This document shows positions 52,560-64,000 of a stretch of 64,000 nt of DNA, one piece after another. The notes beneath the pieces are model-generated. The model saw nothing but the letters and a program-made list of their open reading frames with translations. It had not been told where the DNA came from and searched no databases. The stretch's first letter is position 1. Every line of letters begins with the position of its first letter. The position numbers were made by a program, and so were the translations under genes. The stretch spans positions 1 through 64,000 of the forward strand of contig NW_024881834.1 in assembly GCF_019059575.1 (NCBI RefSeq), in the 5' to 3' direction. Source of the stretch: Amphibalanus amphitrite (taxonomy: Eukaryota > Arthropoda > Thecostraca > Balanomorpha > Balanidae).

Positions 52560-55500
52560 AAATCATGCTGAGCCGTGTGGAATCGTATGCTTTTTGTTTG
52601 GGAAAGTTCAACTTGCGTGTTGGTCTCATGTCAATGCCAGGTCAAAGTCGCTCGGGGCCTGAAGCTGGTTGAGGAAGGTCCTTCCGTCATGGCCATTTTG
52701 CGGTGTGGAATGGGATTCCGTCTGTTATTAAACTACCTATCACATATTTCTGTTTTTCATTTATAAAAATTCGACGAAGAAGGCAACTCCCACTGGTTCA
52801 GGCAGCGCTTGTTGAAGTCATGCGCATCTCATTCTAAGACGTTCCGTTTTGGCTTGGGCTCGGCTGGGACCGGGCGTCTCCTCTCCATCGATTGGTGGCT
52901 GGGCGTGTGACGTCACGGCGCGTACATATCGACTGCACGGTGCGGGCGGCACCTCAGCCGCGAGCTCCCCGGCCGCCGCCTGACCCGTGACCTAGTTAAT
53001 GGCGCCCCGGGCCGGTCGCACGGGGATGCTACGCGTACCGGGAGCGGACCGAACTCAGGTGCCGTGCCTACGAGCCGGATCCCCTCTGGACTGGTGGTCT
53101 TTGTTGTTGGCTCGCTGATACTCCGCTTTGGGATGGGGATCTGGGTATAATAGACCACCTGTCTAGCTTGAGGTTAATAATGTATGTTTCTGTGACCTTA
53201 AGTGGCGGGCAGGTGCTGGCTCACACTATTGCGCTAAGCTGGTCGCCTTTTCACGTTGGATGCTACTGCCGCTGCATATTGTACCGTGTCGCTATAAGGT
53301 CCCGGGGTAGTCGGTAACAGGCTCTTGCCGCTAATGTAACGGCGCCGGTGGCTGGATCCCCGGGGAACGCCGGTCTGCGCTGCCGCCGTCAGGGTCAGTG
53401 CTGCGAAGGTCGGGGAGCGGGGAGGCAGGGGCAGAGACACCACAGAGGTCGGGGAAGTCCTGCAGCCACTTGTGCGATGATTGGTCGTTCAGTCCTGTCG
53501 GTCATTGCTGTGGGTTTGAGGCCTGGGGCAACTCTATTCACTTGTCGGAAATTCTACGGCGGAAGCTCATTGACCATTTCCCATCCATCAATGGATATGA
53601 TGCTTGGTTAATTTCTCACCCTTTTAGACTAAATATTCCAGTGTCTCTTATTCCCCTTGCCTCACTCTCATCTATCGTTCTTCCATTGCTTCTCTTTCCT
53701 GGTATCGGCCGGCTGTCTTTCCCACGCCATTCCTCCTTTCCCAGCGCCTGCCTCCTTTCCTCCACCGTCATTTATATACACTGGCTTGTGCTGCCCCATT
53801 CCGGGCGTGCCGCGGCGCTGCGTGAGGCAGCCGCGTGTCGATCGAACAGAGGGACGGAGGAGGCCCGGCAGAGCGGCGGAGAAGGCCCGTGACCCTCCTC
53901 TGCCACCCCGCTCTCCTCCTCTCCCGGGGCTGTCCGTTTTGTGTCGTGCAGTCGCGCCAGGACCGTCCGTCCGTCGGCTCTCCCCGCTCGCTGTTTGTCG
54001 CCGGTCTCGGAAATGGTCAGCGTTTCGGCGCAGTGGACGACAGCACGTCTTTGGCCGTAAAACCGGAGCGGGCCGGTGGATGACGGCTTCGATCAGTCGA
54101 CAGAGCCGGACTCTGGTATAACGACGGGTCGGTGACACTCGACACACTGCTGTTCCAGACATCCGGGTCCTTGGACGGGGGGGAGGGGCGGAGTTGGCTT
54201 CGTGGAAACCGAACAGGATTCGGGAGATTTGTTCAAGACTTCTTCAGACATGTTGACTGCGGAGATATTTTCCATGAAACATTGACTGTTGCGGCGTAGG
54301 AGGGGAGGGGTTAAAGCCTGTATCATAATCGTTTATTCCCCTGGCTTTTTGAAAATCTTCTCGTTTCGTACTCGATTCGACACAAGTATACAATATGTAA
54401 TGTTACTGTTGAACTGGTTTCGAAATTAGGTCTACTTTATATGAATATTGAAGACATTGTGTAAATTACAAAGAAAAACATAAATTATCTGACTCCCGGA
54501 CAAATAAAATTAAAAAAATCGATGGCTTTTCGACAACCTGTCAACAACTGACATGACCTTTAGTCGGACATTGTGAAGATGCAGAGATTACAGTTAGTGC
54601 TGGAGGCGTACTGTTAAGACTTGGAGACATGTTGCCGCAGCTCAGGGACAGGCTTTTAAAGGCGATCACTATATAGGATTTACGCGCTGTGCAACGCAGC
54701 CGAGCTTTTAAAGGTGATTACCCTGACTTAGCGTGGGATTGGTGATGTTGCGTGATTCTAAATTTGTTCAAAGGTCAAACACGAAATGCGCCGTAAAGTT
54801 GGTAACATTTTTATGTCACATGTGCAGTTGTAAGTAACCAATTGTAATGGTAAAATGCAACCGAATGTATGGACATTGGACACATACTCAGCTCTTACTA
54901 GGGGCAGGCTGCAGTAGCGCGATCGTTGGTGATTCGGTTACGACTGGGCGATGGCGACTCCCGTTCACTACAGCTAAAATCGCAGTGTGCTGCCTACCGA
55001 TCCCTGCCCCGGCCTTGGAACTACTCGACACCGTTGAACTCTGACTGACGCCGGACCGTGATTGAGAACCAACTAGGTGCTCGTTTCCATGCAGTGCTTC
55101 GGTGCCGAAGCCTTCGGAGCATGGCGCGCCCATGACCGCTATATTTATCAGAGTCCATTTCGGCAAACCGCGGGTGCCGTACTGAATGGGATATTTATGG
55201 TGCCCAGGGCTGTCGTTTGCGCTGCGCGATGGAGTCAGATTTTCGGCCCTTTTTGGCGAAGGCGTGGCGATAACGGATATGTTATACAGCAGGCCAGAAG
55301 TATATATACTTGGACTGCTAACTGACTGCCTTTTTAGGCTGATCAGAAGAAATAATCGAACGTTGGAAACTCTTTGACAATGCTGGAACTGTAGTTCGCG
55401 AATGCGTGGAGCACCTTGAAAGCTTAGGTAATAATTCAGGGAGCAATGCAGATAAAATCCATTTTATGTTCCCTGCTTGGCTATCATTATTTCCAATTAC

Positions 55501-55982
55501 TAAATCTTGTAATGTTTGTTTTCCTCAAACTTGATTCTAAGTAACGCAGCACAGCTTTGCTTTGCTAACCCGCTTATGTTGATCCTGTTTTGTGAGCTGC
55601 GCTGTATGCTAGTGTACGATCGGCTCAATAGATGGCACTGCTGTCGACGCCTGGATACGTAGGCTGTACCGCATTACGGGGATCGGGGCGGCCGCCCCGA
55701 CTGGTCCAGTCCTACACTCACTTGAAGACGTGGGCTTCGTGCCGGCAATAATGGCTTTGTAGGAACGATTCCCACACCGCACCGAGTATTTTTACCCCGT
55801 CCTTGTTGCATCGGTGAACAACCCATACACTAAGCAGGGGTAATCATTGTACCCAGTCGGCTGCACTGATGATAATTAACTCTCGCGGGTGATTGCAATC
55901 AGGCTCTGTAGTGCTGCAGCGGAAGTAAATTAAGCCTGATTCGGCATCAGGGTGCTGGTCTCGGGCATTCAGGCTAGCATTG
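52560..55982. other. Intergenic, no recognised gene
   Basis: GC-rich patches near 52860-53070 and 53800-54080 contain long open frames on both strands without recognisable motifs. No repeat ends were found. An unrecognised exon or promoter could be present. Confidence 0.35.
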
Positions 55983-55986
55983 TTAA

Positions 55987-56483
55987 AGGGACTATCCCAC
56001 CTTTAACATGGGGTTTGAGTTGAGATAGCCAAGTTTGCGGCGAGGTTCAGAAACCACTATCTATCTAGGTTGCAACCCCCGCGGCCTCTTGGTGTTGAAG
56101 AAATTCGTTCCCTTCATTTGAAAATGGGCCTTGTACAAGGCCCTATCTTCAACATGGAGCGACCGTTAGTGTGACGTCACCTCGTTTAGTCATTCTGATT
56201 TAAATGGGTTTGTTCGTTGAAAAATCGCTTAAAACTTGGTCTGAACTTTGTTGTGGTGCCTACAGAGTAAAAAGAATCAGCTTTATGACAGTAATGTGGC
56301 CTGGGGAAGGAGGTAATTTTGGGCTGTGACGTCACATATTTGAAAGTTTGTGTTTGGAATATGGGAAGCCTAAGATGTTTAATGAAAAATAAATGCCAGA
56401 ACCGTGTTCCTGGTCATCCAATCTAATACGTCGGGCACAATTTACTTGGTTTTAACAACATTTTAGAAGGTGGGATAGTCCCT
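55987..56483. mobile_element. Element F1: TTAA-flanked MITE with AGGGAC ends
   Basis: TTAA on both sides (55983-55986, 56484-56487). Perfect terminal inverted repeats AGGGACTATCCCACCTT. 497 bp and non-coding. Related to F2 in the AP4M1 intron and to the end fragment at 17496. The right TTAA is also the left TTAA of element E. Confidence 0.88.
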
Positions 56484-56487
56484 TTAA

Positions 56488-57677
56488 CCCGCGCCCGGCT
56501 GGGGGTCCTGGATTTCCACGCCCTGCTGGGGGGGGGGGGGGGGGTTAACACCCCCCCTTCTAACTCGGCTCCTGGGCCACGTAGCGATACGCGGAAGGCG
56601 GCGTTCGAAAGAGCGTCAAAAATGATGAGGAAATCACTTCGGTCAATTTTTGGTCAGGTCAAAGGTCAGGTCACCAGAGGTCATTGAAGGCAAAATTTCG
56701 CCGATTTCCAGGTCGAATGTCGACAATTTCCAAGAAGCCAACGCATAACTCGGGAACCAATAGAGCTACAGCGCCGCGGAAAAGCGCATTCGATAGCCCT
56801 ATTAACGCCCTTTCTGAGTAATCCTCTCAGATTTGACCTAACGTCAATGGTTTTGCCTGCAGGGGGCAAAAACTGCAAAAATAGCCGATTTTTTCGGAAA
56901 TAGTTTTTCTGCAATAACTTTTGACCCAAGCCTTGTACGAGCTTACTTTTACAGGCATCGTGTTCCTCTCGTCAAGACGCATCGAATGAACTATAACTTG
57001 ACCTTGAAAGGTCAACTTGAAAATTTGACCTCAGGTCAAGGTCATGACCTGACCGGAAAGGGTCATGTTGCATATCAGTCGATCCGTATCGTCGAGCTGA
57101 ACACATCTAAGGCGTTTTCATCGCTCTAGCATGCCTCTATCAAAAGTTATTTGCGAAAAACTGTTAGATACCATTCGTGACCTAAGATGACCTCAGGGCA
57201 TAAACAGGGGTCACGGACACCATTTTCATGTTCAGTGTGTCTAAACCACTTGTAATTCAGTGTTTGGGAGTGTTTATAATGTCTTTCGTCCAAAAGAGGC
57301 GCATTTCAATTTTCTCCCATTGACTTATAATGGGGAGGTCGCAAAATTGACCTGACCTTAGGTCATCGATATCAAAATTCTGAGATATACATTTTGTACA
57401 TGCTATTGCTCTTAGCAATCGCTGAAAGTTTCAAAGCGATCGGTCACTCGGTGTAGCTATGACAGACATTGAAACTTTTTATGAGGTGAGGTCACTTCAA
57501 GTGACCTGGTGACCTGACCTTGAATGACCTTGGTCTGAAATTTTCACAACATGTGTAGAATTGATGTATGATAAGGTGTACCGAAAACGGCGGCGCTCTG
57601 CGCCGCCGTTTTTGAGATATTCGCGAAAAAACACAAGGGGGGGTGTTCAAACACCCCCCCCCCCAGCAGGGCGCGGG
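56488..57677. mobile_element. Element E: TTAA-flanked MITE with hairpin ends
   Basis: TTAA at 56484-56487 and 57678-57681. Ends CCCGCGCCCGGCTGGGG and, inverted, CCCGCGCCCTGCTGGGG. The left is the long end with a doubled core. Hairpins are G17-TTAACA-C7 and G7-TGTTCAAACA-C11, the latter fully palindromic in its centre. The interior has many TGACCT/AGGTCA units. No coding frame. It shares its left TTAA with element F1. Confidence 0.85.
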
Positions 57678-57681
57678 TTAA

Positions 57682-59199
57682 GTGTTTACTGCTGGATCCT
57701 TGGTTCCGGTAAGGAAATGGACTGTTTGGAGACGCAACCGTCATTGAGAGACAGATTTGTTGTAGTGGCTATAATTCGATATATCTGCTTCTTGGCACTT
57801 ACCTTTTTTCTATATTGGTGATATTTTTGACCCTACAGGAATTCATATCTGTTTTCATTGTGAAAAACTTGTGTCCATAGCGTTTCTAGTGTGCTAAGGC
57901 ATGTGCTAAGGTACAAACGACCATTTCAACAACACGTGAAATAAGTCCCGGGCAATTCTCTGCGAGACTGGCGCCTACGGTGGCTCTGTTCCGTGTAGTT
58001 ATCTAGTTACTTCCGACTTTGAATGCTTCTCACGTTCTGGTAGAGACGCTGTACCTCAAAGCCATCATCGGATCAACTCACGAACACTATTTTAAATGCC
58101 TGTCTAGACATTAACCAACAAACGCTCGGGCACATTTAATCCAATAAATCATCTTATACCGACTGGTCGACCGAGTTCACATATTTGACGGCCGCCTTTT
58201 GCGCTAACTAGAGCGAAAACGTGCTCCGAAGTAGGACGATTCGTTTCCATCGACTTGATACCAATGGGAATCAGTTGCTTGATTGAACGCATATTGTAAC
58301 ACCGTCGCTGAAAGTGTTGATTTAGATGCAGTTGTATGAGGTGGAGTTAAAGGCATGGATCATTTTAAAATGAAAATACTGTTGAAATATGAGGTGTTCG
58401 AACCTCCAAGCACCTACATAGTTACGATAGTTTATCGTGTGATTCTTATTTGAAGGCGATGCTAGTTTCATTACATTTCATTTCAACGCCTATAAGCCAA
58501 AGTAGCAAAGCAGTTAGGCAAAGTCCGTCTTTTTAGTGGTGATACGTTGCCTTCCACTTAGTTTGTGAATGGAAGCGAGTCTTTTAGAACTTGAACAGAA
58601 CGCTCCCTTCGAATCTGGACTCATGCTTTGTCCTAATATTTGTCTCGTGTCCTACCTCGGCCTTTGTCTCCGGACCCGTGCTTGTCTCCATGTTCTAACC
58701 CAGCCTCCCCGTGTCTCCGTGTCTCAGGGCCGGTCTCCGTCTCACGGAGTCTGCTGCTACCGACGGCGGTAGCGGCGGCGGCGGCTGCGTGCGCCCGACC
58801 GACCCGACCGCCCGGGGTGCTGCACCGACCGGGCAGTCGCCACAGACGCGCGGCCGTCCCAGGCCGGTCAGTAGCGCTCCGCCGTCAGGGTACGACCGCC
58901 GGCCGGCTGACCTGCTCTGACCTGCTCTGACCTGAGATCTGAGGGCTGCGCTGGCCGAGTCAGACCGCTGACTTTCCGACCTGCTGACCTGCTGGTTCTG
59001 CGCTACAGGTCAGTCGCTCGGGGTTTACGGAAGGAATGATGGTTTTTACTTTTTTCTTTATGTAATGGCATTCATTTTTGTTTGGTGATTCTATCATTCG
59101 ATGTCGGTTGCTACCAATTATTTACAATTTTATTGATGTTTACGAGCGAGCGAGCGCAGCGAGCGAAGCGAGTCTTTTCAATATAAGGGAAAAATCTCA
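57682..59199. other. No recognised gene
   Basis: A GC-rich patch at 58720-58920 has Ala/Pro/Arg-rich open frames that I take as compositional. No ends of elements are seen. Confidence 0.35.
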
Positions 59200-60010
59200 G
59201 TATGAGCGGCCCGGCCCGGCCCGGCCCGGCCTGTAACGCTTTTGAGAGGCTTATATCTCAGCAACCGCTGGACCGATTGGCAATTGGCATGCGGTCTTTT
59301 TTGCTGGGTAGCCCCATCCCTTCTACCCCGTAATTGACTACTTTTGATACACCTCAGTGACCGTCGTGGCACGTGCCACGTGAAAAGTGAAGGGTGTTCA
59401 AGCTGTTTTGCAAAAGTAGTGATTTTGAGAGGCTCATATCTCAGCAGCCGCTTGGGCGATTGACTTGCGGTGATTTTTGTACGGTAGCAGCATCCCTTCT
59501 ACCAAAAATAGGATACTCTCGATGCATGTGGGTCACCCCCAGCGCACGTGCAAAATACAACAATAAGAGGTGTCAAATTTGTTCCAATTTTAATAACTCG
59601 GTAATTACTGGGGCGATTTCGCTGAAACTTGGCATACAGGTAGGCACCCACCAGGCAATGCATTCCCATGTGTTGCGGTTAGGGTGCTACTGCACGTGCG
59701 CACGTGCAGGGGGCGCTTCCAGATCTCGAGAACGGCTGGGCCGATTGCGCTCAAATTTGGTACACGGTTGGGGACCGGTTAGTAGGGTGCCGTGCAAAAG
59801 TCAGTTTGGACCCCGTTTGCACGTGCGCACGTGCAGAATGCCGCTTCTAGATCTCAGGAACGGCTGGGCCGATTGCGTTCAAATTTGGTACACAGCTAGC
59901 GACCGGTTAGAAGGGTGCTTTGCGCAAGCCCGCTGGATGTACCCTCTCGCCCTTCCGCACGTGCAGGGCTCACTATCTCGCTCTCTCGTTCTTCGCCGAA
60001 AAGGCGTTTT
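59200..60010 (+). repeat. Diverged tandem array with CACGTG separators
   Basis: After a (GGCCC)n stretch, five diverged units of about 130-185 bp follow (starting near 59240, 59424, 59591, 59719 and 59849). Most carry a core like AACGGCTGGGCCGATT followed by AAATTTGGTACAC or its variants, and most end near a CACGTG-containing block such as GCACGTGCGCACGTGCAG. The core resembles motifs found in Helitron-type non-coding elements, from memory. Confidence 0.7.
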
Positions 60011-60188
60011 ACTGGTTTATATTTTACCGACGTCAAAATTGTTTTTCTGAACATGCTTCAACAACAAGGGTACTCGCCCTACACGCACCAACTACTGTGG
60101 TTTTCCCCTTAGTTATTTATTATTTTTCTTTCGATTGGCCTTAAATGTATTATTTTGAAATCTCATCTCGATATAGGAGGGATATGGG

Positions 60189-61770
60189 CAGGGGCGTCGC
60201 CACGGATTTTTGAGTGGGGGGGTCGGGTTTCCGGTCTTCGTCTTGATGGGTAGGGGTGTTTTTAGCCACACTCCCGGTTTTTTCGTGTGTCCAGAGAAAA
60301 ACCTCGGCGCGCAGCGCCGCGAAAGCAGCGGTATATCTTGTTGTACATCAATTTTGCATCGTGCATAAAAATCAAGCACAGGTCACCTAAGGTCAGGTCA
60401 CAATGTCATGTCAACAGTCAAGTTCAGTTTTAATGCCTCTAAAAACTGCAATCTTTTCATTCATATAGATTATCTCCTATAAGTCTGAAATTTGGTGTAA
60501 TGAATGGGATCATAAGTGCCAACAGTTCATGAATCTAGGATTTTACATATGAGAAGTGAAGTCAGGTCAAATAGGTATGTGACCTCACCAATCATGATAA
60601 GATATGGGAAAAAGCACGATGTCCTCTTCTTTGAAAGAATATGCTAAAAACGCTAGATACTTTTGTAGCCATGGCACCTTGTTCATTTTAGAGACAAGGT
60701 GCAGCTAATGACCAGTGGTGACTGGAATGGTCAGTGATTGGTCATCAAAGGTCTCTAACACATTTTCGACAACAGCTTTCGATGGAGACGTTGTAGAGCG
60801 ATGACAGCACCTGGAGTGTGTTCAGCTCAGTAACACAGATCGATCCATATGCACATGCAGCAGGTTCTTTTCCGGTCAGGACATGACCTTTACCTGATGT
60901 TAAGTTTTCTATTCAAGTTTTTAAGTTCAAATTGTAGGCCATGTGAGTGCGACGTGTTTCGACGAAACAAAAACGATGGTGATAACATGGATATCATACA
61001 CATTCACTGAATCATAGGTTGTTACAGATCAAATGTTTCGGCAAAATCCGTCCGTTTAGCTGTTTGGACTCTATGGTACATAAGCCATAGACCCGAAGTC
61101 ATATCTGAAGCGAAGTTGGCGAAAGAGCTTTAAAAAGCTATCGAATACGCTTTCTGTGTCGCTGTAACTCTTATTCGTGTTTTATGGGTCCTAAGATAAA
61201 ACGTTTTCCAACGTAACGCTAAAGGCATGCTTTCGGCCCCTGATCGAGGTAGAGCTTCGCGGAAAAGCGAGGATGCTGCCCGTGATGAGAGAAAGCCGAT
61301 GATGCCCAATTTCAAGGTCTTGGCCGGGTCACCTAAGGTCAACGCCCAAAAGTAGGAAAAAGCTGGCCGCCTGCTAGAACTTTGCGAGCGGTAGCTGTTA
61401 TCGGGGTCCCGAGTACGAGTTCGATGTTAGTTTTGAACAAAGATGATGACCCCATGCATTTGGGGTAGATCGGGTCGGGTCACGTCAGGTCGACCAACAG
61501 GCTTCCTGCCGGCCATCTATGTAGAGTGGGTGACTGACAACCACCAACGATAGCTTCGTAACAACATTATATATAACCACCATTTATCAAAACTACTTCT
61601 TATATTCAAACGGGCGCTAAACTCGAAATCAGCCCCCAAAACTAAACTTGTAAGTGGAAACAAATAAAGCTCAAAAAGTTAACCAAGGTCATCCATATTC
61701 GAATCAGGGCCAATACATTTTTACAGAAGGTGTAAAATTCATTAACTCGAGGTCACTGGAAGTTTCGTTG
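60189..61770. mobile_element. TGACCT-rich element remnants (hAT-like end plus repeat G copy 3)
   Basis: At 60189 a CAGGGGCGTCGCCACGG end, typical of short hAT-like elements, is followed by a G-run. The right half (61130-61765) matches repeat G copy 2 (29340-29860) in inverted orientation, including GGCCCCTGATCGA and the GGTCAGG-type units. I could not find the matching right end, so this is probably one truncated or two merged elements. Confidence 0.5.
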
Positions 61771-62065
61771 CAAAGTACTCCCTTTTGCTCGTCTTATTAG
61801 GAAAGCCCGAGAGGGGTCCACATCTGACCCCATTTCCCTATGCAGCCGCAGGTCTGAGGGTAGTCAGGGCTGAGGCTAGCCAGGTACCTCGTAGTTACTG
61901 ATACGTCATCCGACGAATCGACTATAACCATTATTTTGACAATCAGACGAACGCTTGGGTCAGTTTTGACACGCTCGCTCATTTGAGGGATAAAAAGGGA
62001 CTAGAATAGTGGCTACTTTAACATATTGTCATGCTGATGTTCCAGCCCACAGCTTACTGACCTAC

Positions 62066-62328
62066 ATAGGCGCGGGAACCGTGGGGGGTGTGGGGGGGGG
62101 GGGCAGTGGGGGCAGCTTGCCCCAAAACTCTGGGGCCGTGGGGGCGGTGCCCCCACAACTTCGAGACGGAATGCTGCACTTCTTTGCAAATGTTTTATTT
62201 TTTGTTGAAAAGCCAAGGGATGAAAAAAGTGGCCTAAAACCGGTGAGAAAACTAGATTTGGGGGTACCCTATAGGTTGATCTCTATTATGGTGTGCCCCC
62301 CAGTCTGAAAGTAGTTCGCGCGCCCCTG
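62066..62328. mobile_element. Element O: short hAT-like MITE
   Basis: Ends CATAGGCGCGGGAAC and, inverted, CAGGGGCGCGCGAAC, 263 bp apart. Flanks CTGACCTA and CTGACTGA agree at 6 of 8 bases, consistent with an aged 8-bp duplication. The interior is G-rich and non-coding. Confidence 0.6.
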
Positions 62329-62439
62329 CTGACTGAAGTAATAGGAACTAGGGAGCTCTTGAAGTGATTCTGAATCTGACGTTGTATTTGTTGATGTTGC
62401 TGACGCCAACTTCCCTGACATGATAGCTAAAAAAGCATA

Positions 62440-63260
62440 GGGGAGAGTGGGGAAAGATGCCCAGGGTTTGACTATGTCATATTTTATTCGAAAATGACGA
62501 TCGGAAAGCCAAAACTTGGAGTTTCAACGGAAGCCGACATCATTTTTCTCCAAAAATATCACACTTTCGTGCCTGAAACATGATAACTTTTTTTACTATT
62601 AAGCATTTTCCTGAAGAAGTGAAAGGGGGCATCTTACCCCACAGGGTGGAAAAGACGCCCCCTGGCGTTGGGTAAGATGCCCCCTGCACTATAAGTGACA
62701 AAAATAGGCACGTGAATCGCCTGAACGAATCAGTAGTCCCTTCGAGCCTGCAGTAGACACCAAACGTCATCGTAAGGGCCCTCAAAAGTAGTCGTAAGGG
62801 GCTTCAGAGGTCATCGTTAGGGCCATCATAGTCCAGCGTGGCCAAACAAGCCTCCGTGGTGGCGTTCGGAGACCACTGTGGGGCCCTTATAGGTCTTCAT
62901 GATGCTTGAGGGCCCTCAAGCCCATCGTGGGGACCTCAGATGCCAGCGCGGCCCGTGGAGCCAACGTGGGAGCCCTCAAAGGATGTCGTGAAGGGCCCTG
63001 GAACCAATAATGGGGCCCACAGAGGCCGTCGTGAGGGCTCTCAGAGTTAGATGCCGCCCAAAAAGTCGCTGTGTGGGCCGAGAGACCGGCATGGGGAGCA
63101 CCCGACCGTACCGGACTCTCAATATTCCCAGATCGGCTTTTGTCTCTCATCACAAGTATGTAATAAATGATTTGACGGGCTGCTTGAAGGACAGCCTACG
63201 GATTTAGGGGGGCGTCTTTCTCCATCAGGACAGGGGGCATCTTACCCCAAGGTACCGAAG
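62440..63260. repeat. Repeat region with TAAGATGCCCC motifs and degenerate minisatellite
   Basis: GGGGAAAGATGCCC at 62450 and inverted/direct GGGGCATCTTACCCC or GGTAAGATGCCCCC at about 62626, 62669 and 63235. Between 62760 and 63060 degenerate units of about 30 bp (TCGTGAGGGCCCTCA-like) follow each other. It may be a DNA element with these motifs near its ends; boundaries are unclear. Confidence 0.5.
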
Positions 63261-64000
63261 TAACATTAAATCAGCACAATTTGTTAGCCATAAAACTACA
63301 CCCTGAAACAAACTGTTTGGGACACAGTACACGCATGTTAATGTATCACGACTATAGCAAGGGACGCAAAAATTATCTACCTTCTTTGATATTTACAATG
63401 TTTTGACGCCAAAATATTTTTAGAAAGCAGCAAATAAAAAACATGCAATCACCAGCCAGCCGTTGCCCAACTGAGCTTCGCAAATTTTTGTGCAGTTAAC
63501 AAGGCAGGCTTCCGCTTTACGCTAAGAAATGGGGCCCACAGAGGCCGTCGTGAGGGCTCTCAGAGTTAGATGCCGCCCAAAAAGTCGCTGTGTGGGCCGA
63601 GAGACCGGCATGGGGAGCACCCGACCGTACCGGACTCTCAATATTCCCAGATCGGCTTTTGTCTCTCATCACAAGTATGTAATAAATGATTTGACGGGCT
63701 GCTTGAAGGACAGCCTACGGATTTAGGGGGGCGTCTTTCTCCATCAGGACAGGGGGCATCTTACCCCAAGGTACCGAAGTAACATTAAATCAGCACAATT
63801 TGTTAGCCATAAAACTACACCCTGAAACAAACTGTTTGGGACACAGTACACGCATGTTAATGTATCACGACTATAGCAAGGGACGCAAAAATTATCTACC
63901 TTCTTTGATATTTACAATGTTTTGACGCCAAAATATTTTTAGAAAGCAGCAAATAAAAAACATGCAATCACCAGCCAGCCGTTGCCCAACTGAGCTTCGC
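63008..64000 (+). repeat. 519-bp tandem duplication, second copy cut by the window end
   Basis: 63009-63527 is followed directly by a near-identical copy from 63528 to the window end (period 519 bp). The copies look identical by eye, so the duplication is recent or part of a longer array continuing beyond the window. Confidence 0.95.

Noticed and set aside
53398-54162. Overlapping 150-165-residue open frames on both strands
   Set aside because: GC-rich low-complexity composition, no domain motif and no splice signals around them.
58640-58930. Open frames with polyalanine and Pro/Arg content
   Set aside because: Compositional; no conserved motif.

Overview
The window is animal nuclear DNA, most likely from an arthropod. 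Three host genes with spliced exons can be read. The telomere-type pentamer CCTAA (TTAGG) sits in one intron, and the encoded cofilin and Rab1 look like arthropod orthologues. A crustacean fits the GC-rich coding DNA and the load of Ty3/Gypsy and TTAA-flanked elements, but the exact group is a guess.

Host genes. (1) Cofilin/ADF, + strand, 22324-31356, in four coding exons; the first holds only the ATG. A poly(A) signal lies at 31755. (2) AP4M1, the mu subunit of the AP-4 adaptor complex, - strand, 46422-37436. Seven coding exons are placed and the exon with the start codon is not found. (3) Rab1, + strand, 47076-49087, complete in five coding exons. AP4M1 and Rab1 lie head to head, with about 650 bp between their first placed exons. 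Both act in secretory-pathway traffic. Cofilin controls actin turnover.

Mobile DNA makes up most of the rest. Two Ty3/Gypsy LTR elements are present, each with LTRs that look identical by eye and 4-bp target duplications. One looks whole and sits in an AP4M1 intron, 9 bp from a splice donor. The other is a shortened, non-autonomous relative nested in a hAT-like element just upstream of the cofilin ATG. Five hAT-like elements (N, M, I, H, O) have 8-bp duplications, exact in the first four and 6 of 8 in O. Two copies of a TTAA-flanked MITE with AGGGAC ends (F1, F2) and one end fragment are present.

The most unusual content is a family of five TTAA-flanked elements (here A to E, 0.6-1.2 kb). 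Both ends carry a G-run/C-run hairpin whose central bases change between copies, mostly in a paired way. Each copy has its own version of the terminal inverted repeat core. Several interiors are dense arrays of TGACCT/AGGTCA. The target site of copy C can be compared with a related unfilled repeat elsewhere in the window, which supports TTAA targeting as in piggyBac-type elements.

Layout: 1-5013 no recognised gene; 5014-5957 TIR element P; 6414-10274 elements A, B, C; 10289-10362 perfect foldback; 13717-17024 element N with a decayed Tc1-type transposase; 17094-22213 element M with nested LTR element L2; 22324-31760 cofilin with elements I and H in its large intron; 35233-36412 element D; 37436-46422 AP4M1 with element F2 and LTR element L1; 47076-49310 Rab1; 50-55 kb little recognisable; 55987-57677 F1 and E; 59.2-60 kb CACGTG tandem array; 60.2-61.8 kb TGACCT-rich element remnants; 62-64 kb element O and a 519-bp tandem duplication.
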